From NCBI RefSeq assembly GCF_001641635.1, contig NZ_LUUB01000002.1, positions 17,169 to 64,248 of the forward strand: DNA of 47,080 bases, read 5' to 3'. The translations under genes and the position numbers were made by a program. The notes below the pieces were generated by a model, which did not search any database, was not told the DNA's origin, and saw nothing but the letters and a program-made list of their open reading frames with translations. Within the stretch, counting starts at the first letter, position 1; each line of letters opens with the position of its first letter. This DNA comes from Bradyrhizobium centrolobii. Its GTDB lineage: Bacteria; Pseudomonadota; Alphaproteobacteria; Rhizobiales; Xanthobacteraceae. Of this stretch, positions 8,208 to 16,632 are shown one piece after another.

Positions 8208-8483
8208 ACGAAAATCCTCGCGATCGGGACGCTGAACCCCGGTGTCGATCCCGCCGCCGCACGCGCTATTCTTCCGATCGAAGTCCGGGAGACGGTGAAG
8301 CTCTACCTGGATGGCAAGATCGACCAGTGGTACTCGCTTCAAGGACGGCCCGGCGTGGCGTTCATCTTGAACGTCACGGACGCGGCAGCCGCGCACGCAA
8401 TGCTCGAAAAGCTGCCCTTGGGGCAGGCTCATCTCATGAGCTTCGAGCTAACGCCTCTCGCGCCGCTTAATCCGCTCCGGTAA
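8208..8483 (+). pseudogene. Small alpha-beta-barrel-like protein lacking an ATG start
   Basis: The frame encodes 91 residues beginning KILAIGTLNPG and ending LTPLAPLNPLR, with a layout like the small dimeric alpha-beta-barrel (YciI/muconolactone-isomerase-like) proteins. No in-frame ATG or GTG occurs at the expected beginning. The codon immediately before AAA-ATC-CTC is ACG (8208-8210), as if an ATG had mutated, and the nearest alternative is a TTG further upstream (8160-8162) inside the truncated AraC sequence. It could be translated weakly from ACG or TTG or be dead. The family name is tentative; the coding sequence itself shows no internal stop. Confidence 0.5.
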
Positions 8484-8638
8484 TTGCAGGGCATGACGCC
8501 GGGCCCACCATAGGGTGACGCGGCGCTTCGAGCATGGTCACAATCCCTAGCTATCGCGCTTAGCCTTCGTCGTGGCCGAAGGCAAGGCTCGGCAATTCCA
8601 GATTGTCTTGTTCAGGGGCGTGCCTCAAGCTGGCGCGC

Positions 8639-8875
8639 ATGAAGACCGACTCCACGATAAGCGGATCGGAGATGCTGCTGACGGTGATCGCGATCCGACT
8701 CGCGGTGCTGGTCTTGGCAGGCTGGAGCCTGGTTCTGCTGCCGCGGCAGGCTCACGATGGCGCGCCCGCCTGCGCTCTCGCGTTGGCAACGACAATCGAG
8801 ACGCAGGCTACATCGAACATCGCCAGTTTGCATGTCAGCGATCCCGCGTTCGACGACATGCTTCTGCATGACTAG
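8639..8875 (+). CDS. Possible small membrane protein, unknown
   Basis: A frame of 78 codons encodes MKTDSTISGSEM followed by one strong hydrophobic segment (LLTVIAIRLAVLVLAGWSLVLL) and a polar tail with two Cys/Ala-rich stretches. A single-pass protein with a periplasmic tail is possible. No ribosome-binding site is evident and no family was recognised. The rest of the 8484-9079 gap shows nothing else that could be supported, so the call is tentative. Confidence 0.3.
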   Translation: MKTDSTISGSEMLLTVIAIRLAVLVLAGWSLVLLPRQAHDGAPACALALATTIETQATSNIASLHVSDPAFDDMLLHD

Positions 8876-9079
8876 GGCCATTCCCGAGCAAGCGCGAACG
8901 AGAGCAGCTTGCACGCTGCTCCCGCCGGTGAGCCTGCGAGGGCAATCCTGACCTATGCTCGCGGCGCCGGGAGGCCTGCCGCCGGGGCAGGAACTCACCG
9001 TGCCCTGCCGGGTTGCGATCGATCTGACGGTTTTCTAATCCGGGGATGAACCACGACCCAGATCAAGCTCATTCCCGCC

Positions 9080-10501
9080 ATGTCGTCTGCCCCGATCGAG
9101 CATGCCGACGGCCTGCCGCAGCCGCAGCGCAACCAGGCGATCCTGACCATTGCGCTCGGCATCACCATGTCCGTGGTCGATGGCGCCATCGCCAATGTGG
9201 CGCTGCCGACGATCGCAGCCGACCTCAATGCGAGCCCGGCCTTCTCGATCTGGATCGTGAACGGCTACCAGCTCGCCATCACCATCTCGCTGCTGCCGCT
9301 GGCCTCCCTCGGCGAGATCGCCGGCTATCGCCGCGTCTATCTGGTCGGGCTGGCGCTGTTCACCCTCGCCTCCGCATTCTGCGCGCTGTCGCACACGCTT
9401 CCACTGCTGACGGTGGCGCGCATCGTCCAGGGCTTTGGCGCGGCCGGCATCATGAGCGTGAATGCGGCGCTGGTGCGCTTCACCTATCCGCGCAGCCTGC
9501 TCGGTCGCGGCATCGGGCTCAACGCGCTCGTGGTCGCCTTCTCCGCCGCAGCCGGGCCGACGCTCGCCGCTGGTATCCTCGCGGTGGGAAGCTGGCCCTG
9601 GCTGTTCGCCATTAACATCCCGCTCGGCGCGCTGACGCTGGCCTTGGGCCTGCGCAGCCTGCCCCATACCAGGCCGGCGAGCCGTTCCTTCGATTGGCCG
9701 AGCGCCGGGCTCAGCGCGATCACGTTCGGCGTCGGCATCGCCGCGATCGACAGCGTCGGCCATCGCGAGGCGCCCGTGATCTGGCTCATCCAGTTCGCCG
9801 TCGCCCTGGTAGCGGGCGCGCTGCTCGTCTACCGCGAGACCCATATGACCTCGCCGCTGCTGCCGGTCGATCTCTTGCGCATCCCGGTCTTCGCGCTGTC
9901 GATTGCGACCTCAATCGCCTCCTTCTGCGGACAGATGCTGGCCTTCGTCGCGATCCCCTTCTACCTCCAGAGCCGCTTCGGCTATTCAGCCGTGCATATC
10001 GGCCTGCTCATCACGCCCTGGCCGATCGCGGTGGCCTTTGCCGCGCCGCTCGCCGGCCGCCTCGTCGAGCACTACCCGGCCGGCCTGCTCGGCGGCATCG
10101 GGCTTGCGCTGTTCGCCTGCGGCCTCGGCGCGCTCGCCTTCTTGCCCGCTGCGCCTCCGCAGCTCGACGTGATCTGGCGGATGGCGCTCGCAGGCCTCGG
10201 CTTCGGCTTGTTCCAGACGCCCAACAACCGCACCATGATCGCAGCCGCTCCGCGCGAACGTTCGGGCGGCGCCAGCGGCATGCTCGGGACCGCGCGCCTC
10301 CTCGGCCAGACCACGGGCGCGGCTCTGGTCGCGCTGTTCCTCGGCCGCTACCCGCAGGAAGGCACGCGCATCGCGCTGCTCACCGCGGTCGGCTTCGCCC
10401 TCTGCGGCGCGCTGCTCAGCATGCTGAGGCTGTCGCCCGCCGGCGCCCGAGGCGCGGAGCACGTGCGGGTGCAGGACGGGCAACGGATGAAGGGCGATTA
10501 G
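9080..10501 (+). CDS. MFS exporter, DHA2 (EmrB/QacA) family
   Basis: The 473-residue product has about 14 hydrophobic segments, the number expected for the drug:H+ antiporter-2 family. Early motifs include LGITMSVVDGAIANVALPTIAADL (the D-x-x-I-V-N-V-A-L-P type motif of helix 1) and, in helix 2-3, LASLGEIAGYRRVYLVG. Later come the GFGAAGIMSVNAALVR and GPTLAAGIL segments. Such proteins export hydrophobic drugs, dyes or metabolites through the inner membrane. No MFP-type EmrA partner or TetR regulator is adjacent. The region just upstream is decayed, so the original regulator may be gone. The ATG at 9080 has only a weak ribosome-binding site. Confidence 0.9.
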   Translation: MSSAPIEHADGLPQPQRNQAILTIALGITMSVVDGAIANVALPTIAADLNASPAFSIWIVNGYQLAITISLLPLASLGEIAGYRRVYLVGLALFTLASAFCALSHTLPLLTVARIVQGFGAAGIMSVNAALVRFTYPRSLLGRGIGLNALVVAFSAAAGPTLAAGILAVGSWPWLFAINIPLGALTLALGLRSLPHTRPASRSFDWPSAGLSAITFGVGIAAIDSVGHREAPVIWLIQFAVALVAGALLVYRETHMTSPLLPVDLLRIPVFALSIATSIASFCGQMLAFVAIPFYLQSRFGYSAVHIGLLITPWPIAVAFAAPLAGRLVEHYPAGLLGGIGLALFACGLGALAFLPAAPPQLDVIWRMALAGLGFGLFQTPNNRTMIAAAPRERSGGASGMLGTARLLGQTTGAALVALFLGRYPQEGTRIALLTAVGFALCGALLSMLRLSPAGARGAEHVRVQDGQRMKGD

Positions 10502-10621
10502 CGTGTGCACTGATTGACGCGCGGCCACGGCCGTATTGATTTGGCCCGCTGCACTATCGTCATTGAAATCGAGACGCCGCGAGATCTAACCCAGAGAAGA
10601 TGTCAGAGCCCTGAGAACGAA

Positions 10622-10840
10622 AATGCTGCAAGCCTGCCTGAACGGTGGATTGTTAAAGTCTGCGCATCGCGGAGTACCTACGTCGGAGATGGCGGCAGCG
10701 TTTGGCCTTGCGTTCGCGAGGCTTGGCGCCTCAATCTTTCGACCAGAATTGGCTTCGAGGACGGAATTCACCTGCCGAACGATACTGTAGCCCCAGACAA
10801 TGCCGAGCTGGTCCGTGCGGCAATTCAGCTTCGCGGATGA
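10622..10840 (+). pseudogene. Remnant of a DUF849 (beta-keto acid cleavage) enzyme
   Basis: Two reading frames together recall the ends of a DUF849/BKACE protein, normally about 270-300 residues. In one frame MLQACLNGG..KSAHRGVP opens at 10622 like the family N-terminus. In another, TRIGFEDGIHLPNDT followed by DNAELVRAAIQL closes at 10840 like its C-terminus. Almost all of the TIM-barrel body is missing, so the gene is dead. Intact enzymes condense or cleave beta-keto acids with acetyl-CoA. The C-terminal match is clear; the N-terminal match is weaker. Nothing else was seen in the 10502-10973 gap besides the terminator. Confidence 0.55.
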
Positions 10841-10925
10841 CCCGCCACTCGGCGTGGAAGCCGGGGCAGCCGCCGGCGCCCGGCGCGGGCATACAAGGCT
10901 CGACGGCTACCTAGATGCCGCAACG

Positions 10926-10954
10926 AAAAGGCCGGCTTCTTAGGCCGGCCTTTT
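10926..10954 (-). terminator. Rho-independent terminator of clpA
   Basis: Arms AAAAGGCCGG and CCGGCCTTTT enclose a short loop, giving a GC-rich hairpin with a T-tract on either strand. It sits 20 bases beyond the clpA stop. Confidence 0.8.
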
Positions 10955-10973
10955 CAATTCATGTGGCTTTCGG

Positions 10974-13382
10974 TCAGACCTTGACCAGCGGCCCCTTGGA
11001 GGTCGGCCCCTTGGAGCCGCCGGGGCCGCCCGGCTTGGACTTGCCTGGCGGACGCTTGCGGGTGCCGGGCAGCTTCTCCTGCTTCGGCGTGACCGGGCCC
11101 TCGACGAATTCGAAGCCGATCTTGTCCTTGGTCTCGTCGGCCTCGTCCTTGACGAGGACGACGCGGACGTGGCCACCGCCCTTCAGCTTGCCGAACAGCA
11201 CCTCGTCGGCCAGCGGCTTCTTGATGTGCTCCTGGATCACGCGGGCCATCGGCCGCGCGCCCATCTGCTCGTCATACCCGTGCTTGATCAGCCAGGCCTT
11301 GGCCTCCTCGGACAGCTCGATCGTGACATCGCGGTCGCCGAGCTGCGCTTCGAGCTGGAGCACGAACTTCTCCACGACCATGCCGATCACCTCGACCGGG
11401 AGATGGCCGAAGGAGATGATCGCATCCAGGCGGTTGCGGAATTCCGGCGCGAACTGCCGGTTGATCGCCTCGTGGTCGTCGCCTTCCCGCTTGGAGCGGG
11501 TGAAGCCGAACGCCTGCTTGGCGAGATCTGACGCACCCGCATTCGTGGTCATGATCAGGATCACGTTGCGGAAGTTGACCTGCTTGCCGTTGTGATCGGT
11601 GAGCCGGCCGTGGTCCATGATCTGGAGCAGCACGTTGTAGAGATCGGGATGCGCTTTCTCGATTTCGTCGAGCAGCACCACGCAATGCGGGTGCTGGTCG
11701 ACGCCGTCGGTCAGCAGGCCGCCCTGGTCGAAGCCGACATAGCCGGGAGGCGCGCCGATCAGGCGCGACACGGTGTGTCGCTCCATGTATTCGGACATGT
11801 CGAAGCGCAGGAGCTCAACGCCGAGGCTGGAGGCAAGCTGCTTTGCCACCTCGGTCTTGCCGACACCGGTCGGACCCGAGAACAGGTAGCAGCCGATCGG
11901 CTTCTCCGGCTCGCGCAGGCCGGCACGCGCCAGCTTGATCGAAGCGGAGAGCGACTCGATCGCCTTGTCCTGGCCGAACACCACGCGCTTCAGGGTCTGC
12001 TCGAGATGCTTGAGCACCTCGGCGTCGTCCTTCGACACGCTCTTCGGCGGGATCCGCGCCATCGAGGCGATCGTGGTCTCAATCTCCTTGATGCCGATGG
12101 TCTTCTTGCGCTTGTTCTCGGCGACCAGCATCTGCGCCGCGCCGGATTCGTCGATCACGTCGATCGCCTTGTCCGGCAACTTGCGGTCGTGGATGTAGCG
12201 TGAAGAGAGCTGAACGGCGGCCTCGATCGCCTCATTGGTGTACTTCAGCCGGTGGTAATCCTCGAAATAGGGCTTGAGACCCTTGAGGATCGCGATCGCG
12301 TCCTCGACCGTCGGCTCGTTGATGTCGATCTTCTGGAAGCGCCGCACCAGCGCGCGGTCCTTCTCGAAGTGCTGGCGGTATTCCTTGTAGGTCGTCGAGC
12401 CCATGCAGCGGATGGTGCCCGAGGCAAGCGCAGGCTTGAGCAGGTTCGACGCGTCCATCGCGCCGCCCGACGTCGCACCCGCACCGATCACCGTGTGGAT
12501 CTCGTCGATGAACAGGATGGCGTTGGGATGCGCCTCGAGCTCCTTGAGCACCTGCTTCAGGCGCTCTTCGAAGTCGCCGCGATAGCGCGTGCCCGCGAGC
12601 AGCGTACCCATGTCGAGCGAAAACACGGTGGCGGCCGCCAGGACTTCCGGCACCTCGCTGTCGACGATGCGCTTGGCGAGACCTTCCGCGATCGCGGTCT
12701 TGCCGACACCGGCCTCGCCGACGAACAGCGGGTTGTTCTTCTGCCGGCGGCACAGCACCTGGATCGCGCGGTTGATCTCGGAATTGCGTCCGATCACCGG
12801 ATCGATCTTGCCGTCACGCGCCTTCTTGTTGAGGTTGACGCAATAGGTCTCGAGCGCCTCGCCCTTCTTCTTGGAGTCCTCGTTGCCCTTGGTCTCGGTC
12901 TCCTCGTCGACGCCGCGAACGGGGCGCGCCTCCGAGACGCCCGGCCGCTTGGCGATGCCGTGGCTGATGTAATTGACCGCGTCGTAGCGCGTCATGTCCT
13001 GCTCCTGCAGGAAATACGCAGCATGGCTCTCGCGCTCGGCGAAGATCGCGATCAGCACGTTGGCGCCGGTCACCTCTTCACGGCCGGAGGATTGAACATG
13101 GATCACCGCACGCTGAATCACGCGCTGGAAACCGGCGGTCGGCTTGGCGTCGTCGGCACCATCCGTCACCAGGTTTTCGAATTCGGTCTCAAGATAATTG
13201 ACGAGGCTCGTGCGCAGCTTGTCGAGGTCGACGCTGCACGCGCGCATAACGGCAGCCGCATCCGAGTCATCGATCAGCGACAGCAGCAGATGTTCGAGCG
13301 TCGCGTATTGGTGATGACGTTCGTTTGCGATCGCCAGTGCACGATGCAGGGATTGTTCAAGGCTTTGGGAAAAAGTCGGCAT
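10974..13382 (-). CDS. clpA: ATP-dependent Clp protease ATP-binding subunit ClpA
   Basis: The 802-residue product is a full-length ClpA: a ClpN repeat domain (residues ~1-145), a charged linker ([13 protein letters not shown]), a first AAA+ module with Walker A GEAGVGKT at 222-229 and Walker [13 protein letters not shown], and a second module with GPTGVGKTE and [15 protein letters not shown]. It has no ClpB-type middle coiled coil. ClpA hexamers unfold substrates, including N-degron proteins passed on by ClpS, and feed them to ClpP. clpS lies 269 bases upstream on the same strand, as is usual. The tail is unusually rich in Gly, Pro and Lys over the last ~40 residues. The gap to clpS holds an AT-rich patch (13440-13465) that may include the promoter. 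Confidence 0.98.
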   Translation of the reverse strand: MPTFSQSLEQSLHRALAIANERHHQYATLEHLLLSLIDDSDAAAVMRACSVDLDKLRTSLVNYLETEFENLVTDGADDAKPTAGFQRVIQRAVIHVQSSGREEVTGANVLIAIFAERESHAAYFLQEQDMTRYDAVNYISHGIAKRPGVSEARPVRGVDEETETKGNEDSKKKGEALETYCVNLNKKARDGKIDPVIGRNSEINRAIQVLCRRQKNNPLFVGEAGVGKTAIAEGLAKRIVDSEVPEVLAAATVFSLDMGTLLAGTRYRGDFEERLKQVLKELEAHPNAILFIDEIHTVIGAGATSGGAMDASNLLKPALASGTIRCMGSTTYKEYRQHFEKDRALVRRFQKIDINEPTVEDAIAILKGLKPYFEDYHRLKYTNEAIEAAVQLSSRYIHDRKLPDKAIDVIDESGAAQMLVAENKRKKTIGIKEIETTIASMARIPPKSVSKDDAEVLKHLEQTLKRVVFGQDKAIESLSASIKLARAGLREPEKPIGCYLFSGPTGVGKTEVAKQLASSLGVELLRFDMSEYMERHTVSRLIGAPPGYVGFDQGGLLTDGVDQHPHCVVLLDEIEKAHPDLYNVLLQIMDHGRLTDHNGKQVNFRNVILIMTTNAGASDLAKQAFGFTRSKREGDDHEAINRQFAPEFRNRLDAIISFGHLPVEVIGMVVEKFVLQLEAQLGDRDVTIELSEEAKAWLIKHGYDEQMGARPMARVIQEHIKKPLADEVLFGKLKGGGHVRVVLVKDEADETKDKIGFEFVEGPVTPKQEKLPGTRKRPPGKSKPGGPGGSKGPTSKGPLVKV

Positions 13383-13651
13383 TCGCGTCCTCTATGGCCC
13401 CCACCATCATGATCGCCATCGCCCGCTCAGGCAACAACAACCTTTGTCACATATAGTTATACAAGATCGCGGCAAAAGACCGGTTCCGCGGCTCTGGGCT
13501 CATGCACCCACGGCATTCTCGATGCAAAACCCGTTCCGATTTGGGCGGGATTGGTACCGACGTATGTTTCCGTAGTTTCGCCGGCCAGGAGCAAGACGCG
13601 CGCACAGCGACCACACCGCCGCGGAAGAAGAACCCGGCTTCGAGCGCGCGA

Positions 13652-13984
13652 TTACTTCTTTTCCATCACGCATTGCAGCGGATGCTGGTGCTTGCGGGCG
13701 AAATCCATCACCTGCGTGACCTTGGTCTCGGCAATCTCGTAGGTGAACACGCCACACTCCCCGATCCCGTGATGGTGGACGTGCAGCATGATCTTCGTCG
13801 CGGCCTCGACGTCCTTGTTGAAGAACTTCTCCAGCACATGGACGACGAATTCCATCGGCGTGTAGTCGTCGTTCAGGATCAGCACACGGTACAGGTTCGG
13901 CCGTTTGGTCTTGGGCTTGACCTTGGTGATGACGGAGGTGCTCGGGCCGGACTGACCGCCGGAGCGGTTCTCGTCATTGCCCAT
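13652..13984 (-). CDS. clpS: ClpS adaptor for the ClpAP protease
   Basis: The product is the N-end-rule adaptor that binds substrates with N-terminal bulky residues and docks on the ClpA N-domain. The core reads [21 protein letters not shown], then a conserved [24 protein letters not shown] stretch that forms the substrate pocket and ClpA contact, and ends [15 protein letters not shown]. The ATG at 13984 (MGNDENR) gives 110 residues with a flexible N-terminal extension. The frame is open to a GTG at 14068, but the added residues are low-complexity; the true start is uncertain. clpA follows 269 bases downstream. A second ClpS paralogue is common in related genomes and is not seen here. Confidence 0.95.
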   Translation of the reverse strand: MGNDENRSGGQSGPSTSVITKVKPKTKRPNLYRVLILNDDYTPMEFVVHVLEKFFNKDVEAATKIMLHVHHHGIGECGVFTYEIAETKVTQVMDFARKHQHPLQCVMEKK

Positions 13985-14466
13985 GCGGGGAGCGTGGACG
14001 GTGGCTGGCGCGGACAGGTCGAGTCTGGAAGCTAGTTGCGGCATGGCACAGGCGTTCAAATTCCCCACGGAAGCGGATGACGGTCCGCCGCGAACCCCGC
14101 CCTTCGGAGCCTCGCACAGGCGCGCCGCCCTTTGGATCGCCGCTCCCGACCGGTCCGATCCAGGCCGGATCAGTCACGACGGAATATGGGCCTACCCCCG
14201 GCCTGCCGCAAGCGTGCAAGGCCGGCCAATGCGGCCGCGACGGTCCCGATTCCCGGTCCGGCGATCCCGACCAAGGTTAATCAATCCCGATCGATTTGAC
14301 AAAAATTTCCGGCAAGCCCGTTCAGAACGTGTTGACCAGGAACACTGACGCGTGTGCCCTGCGACAGTTTCGCGCGGTGATATCTCCGGCTTTCTACGGT
14401 CCTATTTACCTGCCGTTCAATGGGCTGGCGCGAAATCGGGCAAAACCACAGATTTCAGGGATCATC

Positions 14467-15828
14467 ATGTTTCGCCTGCCCGTTGTGAGCCGTATTGGTC
14501 GGCAGCTCGCCCGTTTCGCGGTTGCCGAGCAAGGCAATATCGCAGTGATCTTCGCCATCGCACTGCTCCCCGTCCTGAGCTTCGTAGGCGCCGCGGTGGA
14601 TTACAGCCGTGCGGTCCAGGCCCGCTCATCGATGCAGGCCGCGCTCGACTCCACCGCCCTGATGCTGTCCAAGGACCTGTCGGCCGGCACGATCACGACG
14701 GCGGACATCAACACCAAGGCGCAGTCCTATTTCAACGCGCTGTTCACCGATACCAACACCCTGCCGAAGGTTACCGTCGCCGCCAACTATACCGCGAGTT
14801 CGTCCATGGGCTCGACCATCCAGGTCACGGGAAGCGGCACGTACACGACGACCTTCATGAAGGTCGCCGGCTTCCCGACGCTCGACATAGGGACCAGCTC
14901 GACGAGCGCCTGGGGCATGACGCGCATGCGCGTCGCCATGGTGCTCGACAACACCGGATCAATGGCCGACAACGGCAAGATGGCGGCCATGCAGACGGCG
15001 GCCAAGAACCTGATCGATCAGCTCAGCGCGCTCGCCAAAAATACTGGCGACGTCTACATCTCGATCATTCCGTTCGCCAAGGACGTCAATGTTGGCGCCA
15101 GCAATTACAGCAAGTACTGGATCGACTTCACCGATTGGGGAGCTGCGAACGGGACCTGCAGCAACTCCAGGTATACGTCCCAGTCGCAGTGCGTGAACGC
15201 CGGCAAGACCTGGACGGCGGCAAACCACAATACCTGGACCGGTTGCGTGGTCGACCGCGACCAGGATTATGACATCAAGAACACCACGCCGACGAGCGGC
15301 AATACGTCGACGCTCTTCCCGGCCGACCAGTACTCCTACTGTCGGTCGGGCAGCTCGGCCTATCTGCAGCCGATCATGCCCCTGAGCTACGACTGGTCCT
15401 CACTCAAGACCGTGATCGACAACATGAAGCCGACCGGTAACACGAACCAGGGCATCGGTCTCGCCTGGGGCTGGCTGACGCTGTCGACCGGCGATCCCAT
15501 GAACGCGCCGGCCAAGGACACGAACTACACCTACAAGGACGCGATCGTTCTGCTCTCCGACGGTCTCAACACGCAGAACCGCTGGTACACCAATGCGTCG
15601 CAGATCGACGACCGGCAGAAGAAGCTGTGCGGCAACGCCAAGGCCTCGCCCTATAACATCACCATCTATACGGTGCAGGTGAACACCAGCGGTGATCCGA
15701 CCTCGGGCGTGCTGCAATATTGCGCGAGCAGCGCCGACAAGTTCTATCTGGTGAAGTCGGCAACCGACACCATCTCGGTGTTCAAGGACATCGGCACCTC
15801 GCTGTCGAAGCTGCGCGTGGCGCGCTGA
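14467..15828 (+). CDS. TadG-like pilus-assembly protein with vWA domain
   Basis: The 453-residue protein starts with a TadE/TadG-type N-terminus: EQGNIAVIFAIALLPVLSFVGAAVDYSRA, a single membrane anchor preceded by the processing-site-like charged region. It then has a von Willebrand factor A domain with the metal-ion site DNTGSM (residues 161-166), followed by Thr/Ser/Asn-rich segments and cysteine-bearing inserts (GTCSNSRYTSQSQC, GCVVDRDQ). Such proteins are exported and support Flp/Tad pili or surface adhesion. AGGGA lies five bases before the ATG at 14467. No other tad genes are in the window. A strong terminator follows 22 bases after the stop. Confidence 0.85.
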   Translation: MFRLPVVSRIGRQLARFAVAEQGNIAVIFAIALLPVLSFVGAAVDYSRAVQARSSMQAALDSTALMLSKDLSAGTITTADINTKAQSYFNALFTDTNTLPKVTVAANYTASSSMGSTIQVTGSGTYTTTFMKVAGFPTLDIGTSSTSAWGMTRMRVAMVLDNTGSMADNGKMAAMQTAAKNLIDQLSALAKNTGDVYISIIPFAKDVNVGASNYSKYWIDFTDWGAANGTCSNSRYTSQSQCVNAGKTWTAANHNTWTGCVVDRDQDYDIKNTTPTSGNTSTLFPADQYSYCRSGSSAYLQPIMPLSYDWSSLKTVIDNMKPTGNTNQGIGLAWGWLTLSTGDPMNAPAKDTNYTYKDAIVLLSDGLNTQNRWYTNASQIDDRQKKLCGNAKASPYNITIYTVQVNTSGDPTSGVLQYCASSADKFYLVKSATDTISVFKDIGTSLSKLRVAR

Positions 15829-15850
15829 GGCGGATCGCTCACCTCAAACG

Positions 15851-15881
15851 AAAAAGCCCGGCTGGTTCAGCCGGGCTTTTT
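15851..15881. terminator. Bidirectional Rho-independent terminator
   Basis: The arms AAAAAGCCCGGCTG and CAGCCGGGCTTTTT form a perfect GC-rich hairpin with T-tracts on both strands. It lies between the converging vWA gene and phasin gene and can end both transcripts. Confidence 0.88.
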
Positions 15882-15905
15882 GATTCCAGGAACTTGTTAA
15901 GCGCG

Positions 15906-16244
15906 TCAGTTCGCAGCCGGGGTGAACTTCGAAACGATCGTCTCGACCGGTTTGAACGCCTGCTTGGCGAGATCGCTGTAGAGGCCGGCGATCTTCTGCG
16001 ATTCCGCGACGAAGGTCTCGTAGCTGGACCGGGCGAAATCGGTCTGCGCTTCGAGGGCCTTGTCCAGCGACTTCACGCCGGAAAGCTTCTCAACGAAGGA
16101 CTTGGTATCCTCGAACGACTTCTTGGTGTAGTCGCCGTAAGCGCTGGCGATCGCCTGGAGGCCGTGCTGCACCGAGGTCGCGGAGGCGACGCACTGCTCG
16201 AACTGCTCTTTCCCGTAGTTCTGAAAGTCTTCAACCTTGAACAT
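15906..16244 (-). CDS. Phasin family protein
   Basis: The 112-residue product begins MFKVEDFQNYGKEQFEQ and is almost entirely amphipathic helix with the pattern of Phasin_2 proteins (SATSVQHGLQAIASAYGDYTKKSFEDT, LEAQTDFARSSYETFVAESQKI). Phasins coat poly-3-hydroxybutyrate granules and control their size. AAGGA lies seven bases before the ATG at 16244. Immediately upstream is a well-defined promoter with two TGC-N3-GCA operators (separate entry), which fits regulation by PhaR, the repressor that senses polyhydroxyalkanoate. The synthase phaC is not in this window. Note that the frame continues upstream to 16391 but that part covers the promoter and is not coding. Confidence 0.9.
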   Translation of the reverse strand: MFKVEDFQNYGKEQFEQCVASATSVQHGLQAIASAYGDYTKKSFEDTKSFVEKLSGVKSLDKALEAQTDFARSSYETFVAESQKIAGLYSDLAKQAFKPVETIVSKFTPAAN

Positions 16245-16302
16245 CTCGGAATCCTTTTTCCCTGGCATTTGTCGGGAAGCCCCGGCTCCCTGACTCTGCC
16301 CA

Positions 16303-16350
16303 CAATTAGTGCAATGCACAAAAAAGTCAAGAATCTTGTGCGACGCACAA
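16303..16350 (-). promoter_or_regulatory. Phasin promoter with two PhaR-type operators
   Basis: On the minus strand, TTGACT (16325-16330) and TAATTG (16303-16308) are separated by 16 bases and resemble a housekeeping promoter. The spacer contains TGCAATGCACAA (plus strand, 16310-16321), and a second copy, TGCGACGCACAA, lies upstream of the -35 box at 16339-16350. Both have the TGC-N3-GCA core followed by CAA, a pattern I recall as the PhaR operator of rhizobia. Binding there would cover the promoter. The site is 59-106 bases before the phasin ATG. Promoter assignment is by eye. Confidence 0.68.
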
Positions 16351-16632
16351 AAATATATAGAAATTGAGATGATTCCCGGAGTTTCCCGCAAGGGTTCCTT
16401 AAGCTTTTGGAAACCGTGCGCCCCTACCCTGATTCCCTGGACGTGTTCACCTTCCGCAAGCGGTCAAAAGCCGTTTGAGAACATCACCTTAAGCCAGAAC
16501 AGCGGCTCAGGCCCGCCGCCCTCGCATCGAGCACCAGCGAAGGGACGGCTTGAGCAGGTCATGATCCGGGTCCGCAGGGCACAATTTTGCCTCACGAGCC
16601 GGTGATCAAGTCAGAAACGGGGACGGGGTCTC

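Noticed and set aside
8178..8432. Longer AraC remnant frame to 8432
   Set aside because: This part is antisense to the small barrel-like gene and has no AraC similarity.
8951..9040. 27-codon frame ending LTVPCRVAIDLTVF as a TonB-like remnant
   Set aside because: The piece is too short and the similarity too weak to support a family.
14069..14466. Coding potential between clpS and the vWA gene
   Set aside because: Frames there are low-complexity, arginine/proline-rich and show no protein family or ribosome-binding site.
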